Assembly (NCBI GenBank): GCA_028023455.1
Contig: JAQFVV010000049.1
Span: forward strand, 6,356,855-6,420,854
Length of the DNA stretch: 64,000 nucleotides
From: Epiperipatus broadwayi
Lineage: Eukaryota > Onychophora > Udeonychophora > Euonychophora > Peripatidae
Direction of reading: 5' to 3'
Every line of letters starts with the position of its first letter. Position 1 is the stretch's first letter. A program made the translations under genes and the position numbers. This document shows, piece after piece, positions 49,581-61,207 of the stretch. The notes under the pieces are model-generated. The model saw nothing but the letters and a program-made list of their open reading frames with translations. It was not told the origin of the DNA and ran no database searches.

Positions 49581-51286
49581 TAAAAGCCACAATTTTCAAT
49601 CAGGATTATTTCAAAGAATAACCTTTTAATAAATACTCTTTCTTGCACGGTTTCCATGCCGTGATAGAAAGACGTATTCTGGAATTAACAGTCCATGATT
49701 TATAACTCAGTTCTATCACTTTTAGTACTCAAATTTCTTAAAAATTAAGCAATAAACTATTGGATTATTTTTAGTAAATACAAATAAACTTAAATCATTT
49801 CTTAGAATAAATTTTACTGCATTTCATTGAATATCGTATATAAACTTTAAACCTACAAAATATCAAATATATCCTCTTCATAAATCCGATTGATAGTCAC
49901 TGAATTTAGACACCATTTTCCCATCACACTTTCTTGCAATTGCTAAGAAAAACAGCCATGAAAATAAGTTGTAAATATAAAATTCTGGATATAAGCATGT
50001 AAGATAATTGGGAAAAAAGAAATGTAAATTTTTAAACTCTAACAGGATATATAGTCTATCAGAACTTATAAAATATATAATAATTTCTAACACAATAAAA
50101 ATGATTTAAAAATCATTTATGTATTTATTGAAAGGTTGTTATTTGAAATATTAGCATTTATTAATTAAGTGTATATGTTTATATACTATTAGATACACAC
50201 ATATATAAATATGTTTATATTTTAGTCATAATAATGGACTGTCATATCATTTTCAACCATTGTAGATCTATCATAAAATGATGATCTCACCCAAATTTAA
50301 TCTAGTTTTTCTGATCATTAGCTTCCCTCCTTCACATCCCACATAATTCTTTTACTTAATCTATTCATTCTATATGTGGTTTTTATGTTCCTCACAATCC
50401 TTTGGAATACTATTTAAAATTTTAGCAGTCAACCTTTAATCAGTTTTCCTATTAATATGCCAAAAGCTTAGGTCTATATTAGTTTTTTAATTTTTTCAAG
50501 AATGCTAGCAATTTCTGTATGTTATCTCATCTAAGAATTTTAATTTTGATTTTTTTTTTTTTTGAATACCAAACATATATTTTTCAGTACTTTTTTAAAT
50601 GATCTAAATTCTCTATAACATCAAGATTAATAAGCGATATCTAAACATCATGAAATTTTATAGGTTATTATATGATGATATTTGCCACTGTCAAACGGCT
50701 CTTATTTTTTCAATTGATTTTAAATTTATTGATAATTGAATGATTTGCTACTATAAATATATATTTCTTTTCAATTTCTGTCATTATTTCAATCTTTTTT
50801 AAAATTGTTTACCAGGTGGTTACCTACAGATAGCTACATTTTTATATTTACATGCTAGAAAAAAGAACTGCATCTATGAAATAATGCATGAACATGGAAA
50901 TGTATTCATTATTAAAACTAGATATCCTTTTAAAAACAAAAGAGCACAAAAGCAAGATGTCAAATATAGAAGATAATGCATTATCAATGAACATAAGTTT
51001 GTTTGAAAGAACATAAGAATATGTTTAGAAAATTTAAAAGAGAAATATTAATGGATATGAAAGATTATCTTATATAAGTATACAGCAAATTTTAAACTTA
51101 TAAATTCAGTAAGTATGGTATCATTTTCTCTAATTAGACAATTAACTTCTTAATAAAAGAAAACAAATTATATAAATATTGTAATATAGTTTATTGTAAT
51201 ATAGTTTGATTTTTTTTTCGTATTCTTGAAGTCAAATGAAATATTACTATTTTTGATGTATGAATCACACACCCATATATATATAT
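49581..51286. other. AT-rich region
   Basis: Poly-T at 50553-50564 and TA scraps. Short ORFs (for example 49878-50093, minus) have low-complexity translations. No genes. Confidence 0.5.
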
Positions 51287-52421
51287 TGTAACAGTCAGAT
51301 TTGTACACTCATGCAACAAAATTCAGAGCCCAAGCAAAATATACCAAAGCTGACCGTAGTGAGGTGGTTGAGACCTCTAATCCGACCAAACTCCAACTCA
51401 TCTGCCAGTACTCCAAATTTAACACCTTATGAGTGACATTCCTGGGGCTACACTCGGTTCTCATTTAACCGCGAGCCGACATAGAACAGGGAGAAACACG
51501 AGACTTAAGGTCATTACTAACCTTACTAAATAAGTGATATATATAACACTCAACACTCCATTAATCTTAACTACCAGACATACACATATAGCATATAAAC
51601 TCATTAAGAAATTGGAATATGAACTGTGACATTTAATAATATACTGTGGATTGGATAAAATACTATGGATTGGATAAGATACTGTGGTTTGGTTTGATCT
51701 AGAGTCTGAGCAAGAAAGATATACAACAGTTTATATTTAAAAGGATTTATTAAAACAATAACAAATGATCTAACACAAAATATCATAATGGCAAGGGTTG
51801 TATAATCTTCACAAGGTATTCAATACAGGCAAGCATGTTACAATAATTGGAACTGTTATCAAGTACATCTGTTCCCTTTTAAACATATTACAATACATGT
51901 GTGTGTGAGTTATAGAGGTCATGCCTAATTAGTTAATATGCTCATCTTATGAACTTGACTTGCTTAAGTTAGAAGTTGATACCTTAGTAGAGATGATGAT
52001 GGGTACAGCCAGTTTTAAAGGCTGTTATATATATTAATTAAATGAGCAACTAAATAAACTCAGAATCATGCAGATTCAAACTCCAGTCTAAAGCTAAATG
52101 ATTAATTACTATGGCAAAAAGAACTGGTTACCATTAGGTTCACATATATGCGCTATGGCGCTATATAAAATATTAAAGAAATAAACTTGCAGTGCGAGTG
52201 TGTGATTCTTCAAGAGTTTCAGCATCAAATGCTCGGTTTGCTCTGAGACCGATGGTTTGCTGCTATTGATGTATGAACATAAAGTTCAGGAAGTCGGATT
52301 GGCTTTATGGAAAAATCTGGGTCCTCACGCCCCCAGTTCTAATGAAGATAGCCATAACCCGAACTAAATAAAGGGGCGGTTTGTTACCGTGAACCCTTGT
52401 CAGAGGCAGCAAAACGTAACA
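51287..52421. mobile_element. Possible solo LTR
   Basis: A 1135-bp block with higher GC than its flanks begins TGTAACAGTC and ends CGTAACA, so it has TG...CA termini with short inverted ends (TGTAAC and TGTTAC). TA-rich flanks agree at four of five bases (TATAT and CATAT). An AATAAAC near 52182 could be a polyadenylation signal. No coding block is present. A DNA transposon relic is possible too. Confidence 0.4.
51639..51690. repeat. Short minisatellite, ~21-bp period
   Basis: About two and a half copies of ATACTGTGGATTGGATAAA-like units inside the possible LTR. Confidence 0.75.
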
Positions 52422-53621
52422 CATATAAGTGTACTATATAAAAACACACCCGCAATGCACGCAATATATATAAAAAGCAATAAGTATGCATATAATTAAT
52501 TGTGCCTAAAACAGATAGCTTTTATCTGTCAAGCTAATTCAAAACAGTTCTTAAAATTAGCATTATAAGTATGCTAATAAAATGGGCTTAAACTACATAA
52601 AAATAATCTAGTTAAGATCCTGAATCTGCATATAAAGATTCTTAATTAAGGAGGGAAAGTATATTCGATGGGACTTAATACAAACATTAGCAAATATACT
52701 TTATCATCTCTAGACAATATATATATATCCCCTTCCAACTAATAAATATCAAAGGTTATAATATAAGATCGGTTAAGCAAATCTTAAAAAATACGATTTT
52801 ACAATATATATATAACTATGATAACAACGAGTGGTTAGCGCATTCGTTTATTACCAATATTATAATTTCGAAACAATGATTTAATAAAATAAACAAGGCT
52901 TTTAAAATGTCTACGTGAAGATTACAATTATCTCCTTTATAAATTACTTACTTAGTTTCATTGTTTCGAAATCTGAGCATATTATCACATATTAAACATA
53001 ACAAAATGCATTCAAACAAAATATTAAAATTACTGAAATTTGGCAAGACCGTTAGTTTGTAGGGATTGAAGAGAATAAATTTCGGACATTTAATGAGTAT
53101 AAAAAAAAATATGAAATCTTTTAATTCATAAAAGATTTCAGCAGTTTATAAAATTAAAGTAAGTGATTTTTTTTTTTCTTTTACATTATATATAAAGTCA
53201 CAGACCGATAGTTTCTTTTTATAAGAGGGTAAAATTGAAAGAGTTTTTATAATTTAGATAGAACGTTCTTTTTAAAGTGTTTTAAGAATTTATAGATTAA
53301 AGTTCATACCGCAGCTTCTTTTTAAAAATGATTACCATCTCTCTGCCTCCTTGAGTGGACTTGAAGCGTATATCAATGATAGTGGTTGGAATAGGGCGTC
53401 TGACAGCTTCATAATCTTCAGTGGCCTTTCAGATAGGTTAAATTTCTTCATATTCTCCATGCAGGTTGCTGGAAAGTCTATTCAAAGGAATGTTTAGAGG
53501 AATTGAGAGTAGCCATCTGGCTTCAGAGCCAGTAAATATATTATTTTACTCGATCATTTTGGATTCTGGTCTCCACAACAATTTTCAGAAAAAAAAGCTA
53601 AAGAGTGTTAATTTAAAAAAA
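52422..53621. other. AT-rich region
   Basis: TA scraps near 52715 and 52805. The ORF at 53466-53675 runs into the tandem repeat that follows and has no recognisable domain. Confidence 0.5.
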
Positions 53622-54116
53622 AAATCTGCAATATTTATATTCCCTAGATCAAAAGCCAGCGACCATCTATTTTAAAACACAATTCAAACTTCTTCTAAGT
53701 TTTAGCCTTAGGTCTCTTTTGATTCTTATCTTTTTTTTATCTTGTTGCCCAAACTTTTACTGGTTTGATCTGGGAAAAGAAATTCATTACAATCGTAATG
53801 AATGAGCTCTAGAACAATGTCAATAACCTAGGGACTATCTGATTCCACCTGCAAATTATTCTAAATAAAAATCTGCTGATATCTATATTCCCTAGATCAA
53901 AAGTCAGTGACTATCTATTTTAAAACACAAGTCAAACTTCTAAGTTTTACAGCAGTCTGTCTCTTTTGATTCTAATCTCTCTTTTTTTTATCTTGTTGCC
54001 AAATTTTTACTGGTTTGATCTGGGAAAAGAAATTCATTACAATCATAATGAATGAGCTCTAAAACAATGTCAATAACCTAAGGACCATCTGATCTCACCT
54101 GCGAATTATTCTAAAT
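53622..54116. repeat. Tandem duplication, unit ~247 bp
   Basis: Two adjacent copies start at about 53622 and 53868 with ATTCCCTAGATCAAAAG and run through ACTGGTTTGATCTGGGAAAA to ATTATTCTAAATA. Differences are scattered substitutions and small indels, so the duplication is not fresh. Confidence 0.9.
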
Positions 54117-54574
54117 AGTTTTATTACCAATCTGTGAATTTCGCATGTGATTTATAATTTACTTAAACCAAACTTGTTAAAGAATATTTAGCCACATTTT
54201 CTAAACAAAATCACCCTTATACAATATATTATTTATATAAATGCTGCAATATACCTATACAAAATTTAATATCATTATCATTTACAGGTGCTTGTATGTG
54301 TGACAATAAACATATAATTGTTTGAATGCATATAAAACTGTGACCACATATATAACTGTACAAATGAATATATCGCTGTGTGGATATACATACAACTGTG
54401 TAAACATATATATACAGCTGTGTAAAGGCATATAACACTGAGTGGATACATATACATGTGTACTAAAGAGTGTTTAACCGGCATAGATGTGTCTATGGAG
54501 ACATAAAGGTGAAACAGATAGAAGGACAGTAATATCTGTTTCAATATATATATATATGGAATAATAAATAAAAA
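54117..54574. repeat. Degenerate TA-rich tandem tract
   Basis: Between about 54330 and 54470 variants of CATATATAACTGTG recur every 22-25 bp (AACTGTG, GCTGTGTGG, AACTGTGTAAA, AGCTGTGTAAA). The minus-strand ORFs here translate this tract. The rest is plain AT-rich. Confidence 0.6.
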
Positions 54575-54589
54575 TGAGATTCCACCTAT

Positions 54590-54790
54590 ATTGTTAAAAA
54601 AAGGTTCCCTTGACAATAGTTTGAAATTATTGATTGTTATCTATATTGGGATATATGATTTTTTTTATGTGTCATAGCATCGGCCAGGAGGCGAACCTGC
54701 TGACCTGGGACAACTGCTTGTAAAGCGGCTGTGCTGACCTCTTGATCACCAACACTGATTTCTAATGGTTATTTATATATTGAAATGGTA
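54590..54790 (+). repeat. Repeat X copy interrupted by a SINE
   Basis: AGGTTCCCTTGACAATAG, then TGATTGTTATCTATATTGG before the SINE, and TTTCTAATGG after it, matching the 22085-22440 copy. Confidence 0.8.
54658..54757 (-). mobile_element. tRNA-derived SINE, copy E
   Basis: Minus-strand copy with the TTTACAA anticodon loop, B-box-like GGTTCGCCTCC and the ATGACACAT body. It lies in the same part of repeat X as copies C and D, although no clear duplication is visible. Confidence 0.85.
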
Positions 54791-55069
54791 TATTTTTGCA
54801 CACTGTCTGTTTTATCTGCTCTAACCCATGACTGCATCTGGGTTAACTGTAAACTCTTGCAAGTACACATATGTCTATATAAGCACTGTTTTATATATAT
54901 ATCAGTGCACTTATAAATATGTGAGAGCAGGCTGTGGTATACAATAGGTTTATGTAAATCACAGCAGATCTCTATTAGAAATTAGATCTTTTAAAATTAT
55001 AAATTTATTAATTAGTTTTCATGGTGAATTGCTTACATGTATAAATTTAACATAGACCAGCATATATAT
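54791..55069. other. AT-rich spacer
   Basis: TA tracts only. Confidence 0.5.
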
Positions 55070-55232
55070 ATATCACTAGATGGAGCTTTACCAATAGAGC
55101 TCGTAACAAGCTTTTGTTTACATAAACACCAAGAGAGATAGAATTCAATATCTCTTTCATTGTCTCCATCTCCAGACCAGCTGGTTTCAAGCTAGTTGGC
55201 TCATGTCAGTGTAGGGTATGGAGACTATATAT
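55070..55232 (-). repeat. Short element with eroded hammerhead
   Basis: A ~160-bp block between TA tracts with a hammerhead-like motif at 55162-55225 on the minus strand. Outer stem I is perfect (GTCTCCAT/ATGGAGAC). Stem II is AGC/GCT with a G-U base. GAAA lies at 55188-55185, followed by the palindrome ACCAGCTGGT and a GUC site. The core reads CTGACAT, so the G8 and A9 equivalents are changed and activity is not expected. Confidence 0.55.
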
Positions 55233-55706
55233 ATAACAAAATGTTCATAAAAAGATTTTTTAACTTTATAAATCTAAAATAAAATGTTGTCAATAAAAAT
55301 CATGCCACAGGCACTTGTTTTAAGATTGCAATAAAACTAAATCTGTAAATCTATATTTTTATCATAATAATTTTTAAAGTAACTTAATCTGCAGCACTAT
55401 TTTAGATCCCATTGGGAATTGAGTTGGCCAAACTAAACTAAATTTAAATAACTTAAAAATTAATCAGTAGTAAGGTAAAATTTATAAAATTTAAAATCAA
55501 AGTTGTAAACAAGTTAATGGATTTCCCTGCTGTGAATGCAGCTTGTGGGAAAATATAATATAGGATTTGAAACCGGTATAAATAGCCTATATTTTGGCAC
55601 TTTAAGATACATTCTGTAAAGTTCATATTGCAACCAAATTCCATGCCTGTTTTAACTTTATAATATGTGAGAAGGAGGGCTGCGTGTTTGTGGTTTCTTC
55701 CTACAG

Positions 55707-55868
55707 AAAACTGTCACTTTCAATCCCAACCTACATGCTGCTACAGTGTGTAATTATCATTATCACCAGGATGGAGAGTTCCAGCCACAGACTGTTTTGA
55801 AGAAAAGACAGCACCAACAAGCAACCTATCCACAGAATAGTGCCACAATGCCTACTCCTAGTGCCTGA
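55707..55868 (+). CDS. Possible terminal coding exon of an unknown gene (partial)
   Basis: After a pyrimidine-rich acceptor-like TTTCTTCCTACAG ending at 55706, a frame of 53 codons runs to a TGA at 55866-55868. The segment is visibly richer in GC than its surroundings. The peptide starts KTVTFNPNLHAATV, contains YHYHQDGEFQPQTVLKKRQH and ends MPTPSA. It is hydrophilic, with no membrane segment or known domain that I recognise. A C-terminal tail encoded by a last exon is one reading; a fragment of a dispersed repeat is another. No matching upstream exon was found in the window. Confidence 0.3.
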   Translation, partial: KTVTFNPNLHAATVCNYHYHQDGEFQPQTVLKKRQHQQATYPQNSATMPTPSA

Positions 55869-56528
55869 TGTCCAAGCTGCTGAAGAAGATTGGTAATATT
55901 TCTTCAAATGGCAGAGCTCTTAAAATTAATATTTTAATTGTAATATAAATATTAAGCTAGCTACTGTAAATCTATGAACATTTATTTTAAATTATTAATT
56001 CTTTCAAATTAAATCATTTCTAAAATTCCAACTGTGAAACTTGCCTGTATCTTAATTAATGTAATTCATTTCTTTTAACTTGTAATAACTGTAATCAGTT
56101 ATTATTTTGATTTCTCTAAAAACTGTGATCATGCCTATAATTTTGGGTTTTTAATTATTTCACTTTCATTATTTTATATATGTTATGATATGCCAACATT
56201 TCAAAACAGCAAATAATTATTTTAATAAACTTTTAGGAAGAGACAATTATAAGCTCTCCAGCATAAGATTTAGCAATGCTCCTTAGGATAAATAAATTGC
56301 TCCTTTGAAATCCTTTTCTAATAGATAATAATCAATTGTTGCACACTTGTTATTATCATTATTTTATTCATTTTAATTGCATTATGTTTAATAAGGGTTG
56401 CTTAGTGAATTACCAGTTTATAAGTTAATTATTATTTAGAAATGAAGTGATACCTAAGGGTAATATTAAACGTATATTTTAAAATGTTGTTAAGGCTGTT
56501 AAATATAATTTCTCCTCCCTTACTTAAT

Positions 56529-56529
<1 letters not shown>
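55869..56529. other. AT-rich region
   Basis: If the exon upstream is real, this would hold its 3' untranslated region; AATAAA-like words occur near 56224 but are expected by chance here. Confidence 0.4.
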
Positions 56530-56562
<33 letters not shown>

Positions 56563-56610
56563 TATATATATAGTTTTGCCTTGTTTATATATATATATAT
56601 ATATATATAT
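56530..56610. repeat. (TA)n tracts around a reversed element end
   Basis: Two TA runs (56530-56572 and 56585-56610) bracket AGTTTTGCCTTGTTTA, which is the reversed terminus of the neighbouring foldback element. This suggests a second, truncated copy in head-to-head orientation. Confidence 0.85.
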
Positions 56611-56721
56611 AAACAAGGCAAAACTCTCCATACAGTAGTACCACCCTGTGCCAAACAGAGTAATCAATAGATGCCAGAAGGTTTGTGCATAAAATCCCTA
56701 TCTAATGTCTACTCATCCAAT

Positions 56722-56766
56722 ATTTCCAGATTAGTTTCTGGCTTGTGGCCTACATCAATGAGGAGC
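56722..56766 (-). ncRNA. Eroded hammerhead motif, left arm
   Basis: Minus-strand core TTGATGT with two changes from CUGANGA, then GAAAC and TAATC where ACTAGTC is expected. Predicted inactive. Confidence 0.4.
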
Positions 56767-57068
56767 TTTGGATCTGAGAACACTGCACCTAGATTTTAGG
56801 ATCTAATGCAACTCTCCAACAACCACCTTTTATCTCTACTTAACTATAAAACTATGAGAATGAAATTTGAAAACACAAAAATATTTTCAATCTAAGCCCA
56901 ATAGCTTATATAGTCATATGGTATGAACTCAGTTCAGCATCCATACATTTTGGTGTCTTTGGCTCTTTAACAACCATAGCCACCACTACCCTATTAAGCA
57001 GAATTAGTGTTGAACCATTAAGCATCACATAATCACCATCTCTAGGTGCAGTGCTCTCAGACCCAAAG

Positions 57069-57112
57069 CTCCTCACTGATGAAGGCCACAAGGCAGAAAC
57101 TAGTCTGGGGAT
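57069..57112 (+). ncRNA. Hammerhead ribozyme motif, right arm
   Basis: Core CTGATGA at 57076-57082, GAAA at 57096-57099, ACTAGT at 57099-57104 and C at 57105 as the GUC site. Stem I TCCTCA pairs with TGGGGA through five Watson-Crick pairs and one U-G. Stem II (AGGCCACAAGGCA) is weak, with an A-A mismatch at its base. Core complete, activity uncertain. Confidence 0.6.
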
Positions 57113-57225
57113 CTTGGATGAGTAGGCATTAGATAGGGATTTTATGCACAAGCCTTCTGGCATCCATTGATTATTCTGTTTGGCACAGGGTAGCACTACT
57201 ATATGGAGAGTTTTGCCTTGTTTAT

Positions 57226-57909
57226 AAACAATTATGTGATAGTATAAGAGATTGTGATCATGTGATATATATATGAATACAAATTCAGTATATTGACTGG
57301 ATTAATAATTGAGTTATCGCATTACTTAGCATGAATGCTATATGCTATCCAAGAGCTGGTCAATTTAGTTTTAGCACACTGAATCTATCTATTTAGGCAC
57401 ATTCATTTATTAAATTTTATATACAGATTGTATTAATCTATGAGTTATGAATGTGTCTTTATTAAGCACTAAGCATGCACTAACATCTTTCTACTCATTT
57501 TCTTTGAGATGGGTTTATGGTATTAAGCTACCTATTCTTCAGTTCAGATGGCTATCTTTTAAAAGTTGAACACAACGGTCCAGAATGTTATACAAAGCCT
57601 ACCTGACTTCTCGAACTACTACACTCTTTATTATTCATAATGGCAAGCCTATATTCAATACTAAAGCCTGTGAACAATTATTCACTTGCACTATGACTCA
57701 ATTTTAGTATTTTGTAAGTGTCATATTCTTCAAATACAAAAGTAAAGGTAAACAGTTCTTTTCTCTTTAATGATGCTTCAGCATTAGTCTGAACCAGCAA
57801 TCTAGTTTACCATGATGAAGCTGTATTCTGAGCGTATTCAATTGCTCCTCTGAAATATATAGAATCTTGAGCTTAATTCTATATTTGTAATAATCATTGT
57901 GGCTAATGT
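57226..57909. other. AT-rich spacer
   Basis: No gene or repeat recognised. Confidence 0.55.
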
Positions 57910-60550
57910 TGAAACAGTAAGATTTGTATTCGAATCTTAAGTGTCACCTTTTTTTATCGTCTCTTGCCCACCACTCTATCCTACCCAAATTTAAACTTTT
58001 TGTTATCGAATTGTGTGTGTAGCAATATTAAAAATGTATAGACATATGTAGAATTTACCACAAACACGCACATTATCAAATTTAAGAAAATAAATAAAGA
58101 TAAATAATATAATTTAGATTTCTTCTTTTAGTTATATAAAAATATATAATTTTAATCATTTATTTTCAATAGTAAAATCCATTATTTATTGCTTTGTTTA
58201 AATTTCATTTAGTAATAATTTTAGAAATAGATTGTAATATTTAATTAAAAGTAAAAATAATCATATGTTCTCTTTTGCATTTGAAATTTTAAAAGCAATT
58301 GCAGGTGAGAGATAATAGATTAATTAAAAAGAAAAATTTCCTAAAATCTAATTGCAAAAATTAAATGTAAAATCTAAATGTAAACAATAGAAAGGCAGCT
58401 TTCTCTATAATTAGAATTAATAAAAATGCATTGATTATCCTCAGGGCAGATTAATTGGAATCCAAAAATAAACTAACAAAAATGTAAAAGATAAGATCTA
58501 AGAAAGGAGGCCATTTTGGACTTTCTAAAAACTTGCAGTTTAACTTTAGCTGTACTCTTGATCAGTTGAAAGTCTTCAAAATATATATTGTTTTATATGC
58601 CACGGTGCGCATGAATAGAAAGGGCCCAGACTAATCTTCTTTCAGAGATGGCCTATCATATGCCAAACCTTCCATTGCCCTTCATAAATTCAACTATGAA
58701 GATCTGCTGCCTAAAATAATTTGAAAGCTGCTGCTGTTAAATTACATGAATCATCTACATGCTGTAAAGAACTGCTAATGCTAGAATCATGAACAATTTG
58801 CTACCAATCACTGAATCAGAAAACTTCTCATAAAACAGGTACCTGTATCCAAATTCTCTAGAGTACTCTACTAATATCCCGCTATAGCTTATTCATTCTT
58901 TATATAACTTATAAACTATAAACTGTAAATTCTCGTTTGTAAAACTAAAATTAATTATTAAATTTTTATTTATATAAAGTTCTTTAATAATCTAGCCTGC
59001 CTAACTCTAACTTTCTTGGGTACATATTTCTAAAATCTACATTTTATTATATAATTATCACATGCTCATAATTTTCTAAGTATAAATCGATAATTGCTTG
59101 AAACAGTGGGTGCATGTCAAATTTTCATTAATATTTACTTTCATAAATAGCTTAATATTTTCATATAAATCGACATGCATTCAATGCTTCATTTATTGTA
59201 ATGCAGGGGTCTACTGCTTAGCAAATGGATGACATATTAATTGTAATCATTACCCAGTTTACATATTGTTTATATTTTATTAAATTTTGATTAATAATTC
59301 CATAAATTTGCATTTCTTTGAGAGTCGCCAATGTTCTTTATTAAATGTTGATGATGTAGGGCCGAGTTATAAAATATATTTAAATCTTAACAGAATCATC
59401 TGTACATTATACATGTGTTATGTTTTAGGGATGCGATGACCCATTACAAATCTTGATTATTCCGGATCTAATAGGGTTGAAATTAACCCCAGTCGTCCTA
59501 CACAAGCGGACATAATAAATGCTCCTGTAGGGCTAGACAAAAGTCATGCAGCCAGCAGGAAATTGTGGCACAAACCACTTGTCCCTGGTTATGCTTATGT
59601 GACACCTTACCTCTTTGGGCCGATGGCAAATGCCAACCCATCATTCTTATAAACTCATTCACGGCTTTTTAGTTTCAATACTGCCATTCCATATCGCCTT
59701 TCTAAAACGAACCATGTGTTTTTTTAATTAACTTTATTATTCTATGTATCACTCCATCCCTGCATTAGTGACATAACTCATTCTCAAATAAATGCTTGCC
59801 CCTAGTTATTAGTAAATATCTTTAATTAAATAAATATATGTCCGCTGCTATTATTATAAATCTTACTTTAGACTCTTGTATTGCAAAAGTATAAATCCCT
59901 AAAGGCATGCCTGCCTTAGAAATACTTGCTCAAGAATTTTAGGTAGCTAGATTACATCCTCAAATAAATGTATTTCTCTTTGTAAACATAACAGTATCAG
60001 AAAATACTGCTACTGAAATCTTAAATATAAAGTATTATTGGTAAAATGATTTTGTATAAATGTTTCTAAATAAGTAAATGTATTTCTTGAATATATAATG
60101 GTATCAGAAAATTCTGCTACTGAGATTTAAATCTTGTCAAATATTATTAGTTTTACCGTTAAATGATATATTATTATGTTTTAATAAATAATTTCAAACT
60201 ATATGTCTGCCATTACTTATTTATTTATTTGATACCCATTCCATATTATATTTTCTCGATTCGGTAAGATAAATGTTTAAGATTAAGGTTCTGATTGGCT
60301 AACTCGAAATTAAATTCTTGATTCTCTTGCCTCTCCCTGATCACTGTGCCTAAAGAAATGTTTACTAACGTGGCATCAGATGTCTTGTTTCGTAGATTGT
60401 ATTGTGGAACCAATAAACTATGTTCGAACTCAGTACTACGGGTGGCTTTGCTACCTAGATGGTGCTGCCATTCTGTGTGGTGGTTGAATTCTGCACTATG
60501 TTAGCGAATCACCCATTTCTGACTGTTATATAGTATAAATTTTTTTTTAG
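57910..60550 (+). repeat. Putative 5' LTR of a long-LTR element
   Basis: Positions 57910-59163 match 62744-64000, the part of the right copy inside the window, at roughly 93-95% by eye. Many of the differences are transitions. The repeat begins TGAAACAGTAAGATT and its first ~37 bp form an inverted repeat (AAGATT...GAATCTT). If the primer-binding-like site at 60551 marks the LTR end, the LTR is about 2.6 kb, which is long. The portion 59164-60550 cannot be confirmed because the right copy leaves the window. Confidence 0.65.
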
Positions 60551-60575
60551 CGTTTGGCGCCAACAAACGTGGAGG
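60551..60575 (+). promoter_or_regulatory. Primer-binding-site-like sequence
   Basis: TGGCGCCAACAAACGTGGAG follows TTTAGCGT, resembling the TGGCGCC...AACGTGG sequences just after the 5' LTR of Ty3-type elements. The preceding TATAAATTTTTTTTAGCGTT-like stretch recurs at 60621-60640. Confidence 0.5.
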
Positions 60576-60893
60576 CTTCGATACAAAAAAGCCCATATAC
60601 CTGAGCAAAAATATAATGCATATAAATTTTTTTTAGCGTTCATTACCGAGTTGACTAATTATTCTATATATACGAGTTTGTTTTTTGATAAAAATAATGA
60701 ATAAAATAAATCGAGTGAAATAATGTGGGTCGAGTGAATGAAAGGACAGTAGATGTAATAACAAATTTAAGAAAAGCAGGGATGTGTGTGTAATTTAAGA
60801 AAGAACAAAAATACTCGGATCTAATGAAATATTTTTTTTTATATATATGTCAAAAGAAAAAAAAGTAATCAGTCACTAAATGAAAAAGCAAGT

Positions 60894-61040
60894 AGCAGTA
60901 AATATATTATTAAAGCACCATTATATATATATATATATATCATAGACAGCAGAGGCTTGTTATATATGTTAACAGTAAATATTTTATTAAAGTGCTATTA
61001 TACATATATATATAGACAGCAGTGGCTTATTATACACGTT
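60894..61040. repeat. Tandem ~75-bp duplication in the leader
   Basis: GCAGTAAATATATTATTAAAG...AGACAGCAGAGGCTTG (60894-60970) is repeated with changes at 60971-61040. A TA tract lies inside each unit. Confidence 0.8.
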
Positions 61041-61207
61041 AGCAGTAGTTTGTTATAATATTTATGTTAAATGCAGCAATATAGAAAATATAGATATAGG
61101 ACAATGTAGAGTTGGTGAGGGCAATGAAAGAGTGTGATAGGACCAAGATACCGGTGGGGAATAGTCTAATGTTAAATAAAGAAAAATAAATAAATAATAT
61201 TAAGAAA

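Larger units (their letters stand above)
56609..57225 (+). mobile_element. Foldback element with hammerhead motifs in both arms
   Basis: Arms of about 185 bp (56609-56794 and 57041-57225) begin AAACAAGGCAAAACTC. They share terminal, internal and hammerhead sequence with the element at 6228-6660. The loop (56795-57040) contains the reversed counterpart of the unique stretch seen at 6334-6391. The minus-strand ORF 56906-57196 falls on the arm and loop and is not a gene. Confidence 0.85.

Noticed and set aside
54229-54616. 112- and 69-codon minus-strand ORFs
   Set aside because: Translations of a degenerate TA-rich tandem tract with Tyr/Ile/Cys-rich low complexity.
56906-57196. 96-codon minus-strand ORF
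   Set aside because: It spans a terminal repeat and the loop of a foldback element and is not open in the homologous element at 6228-6660.
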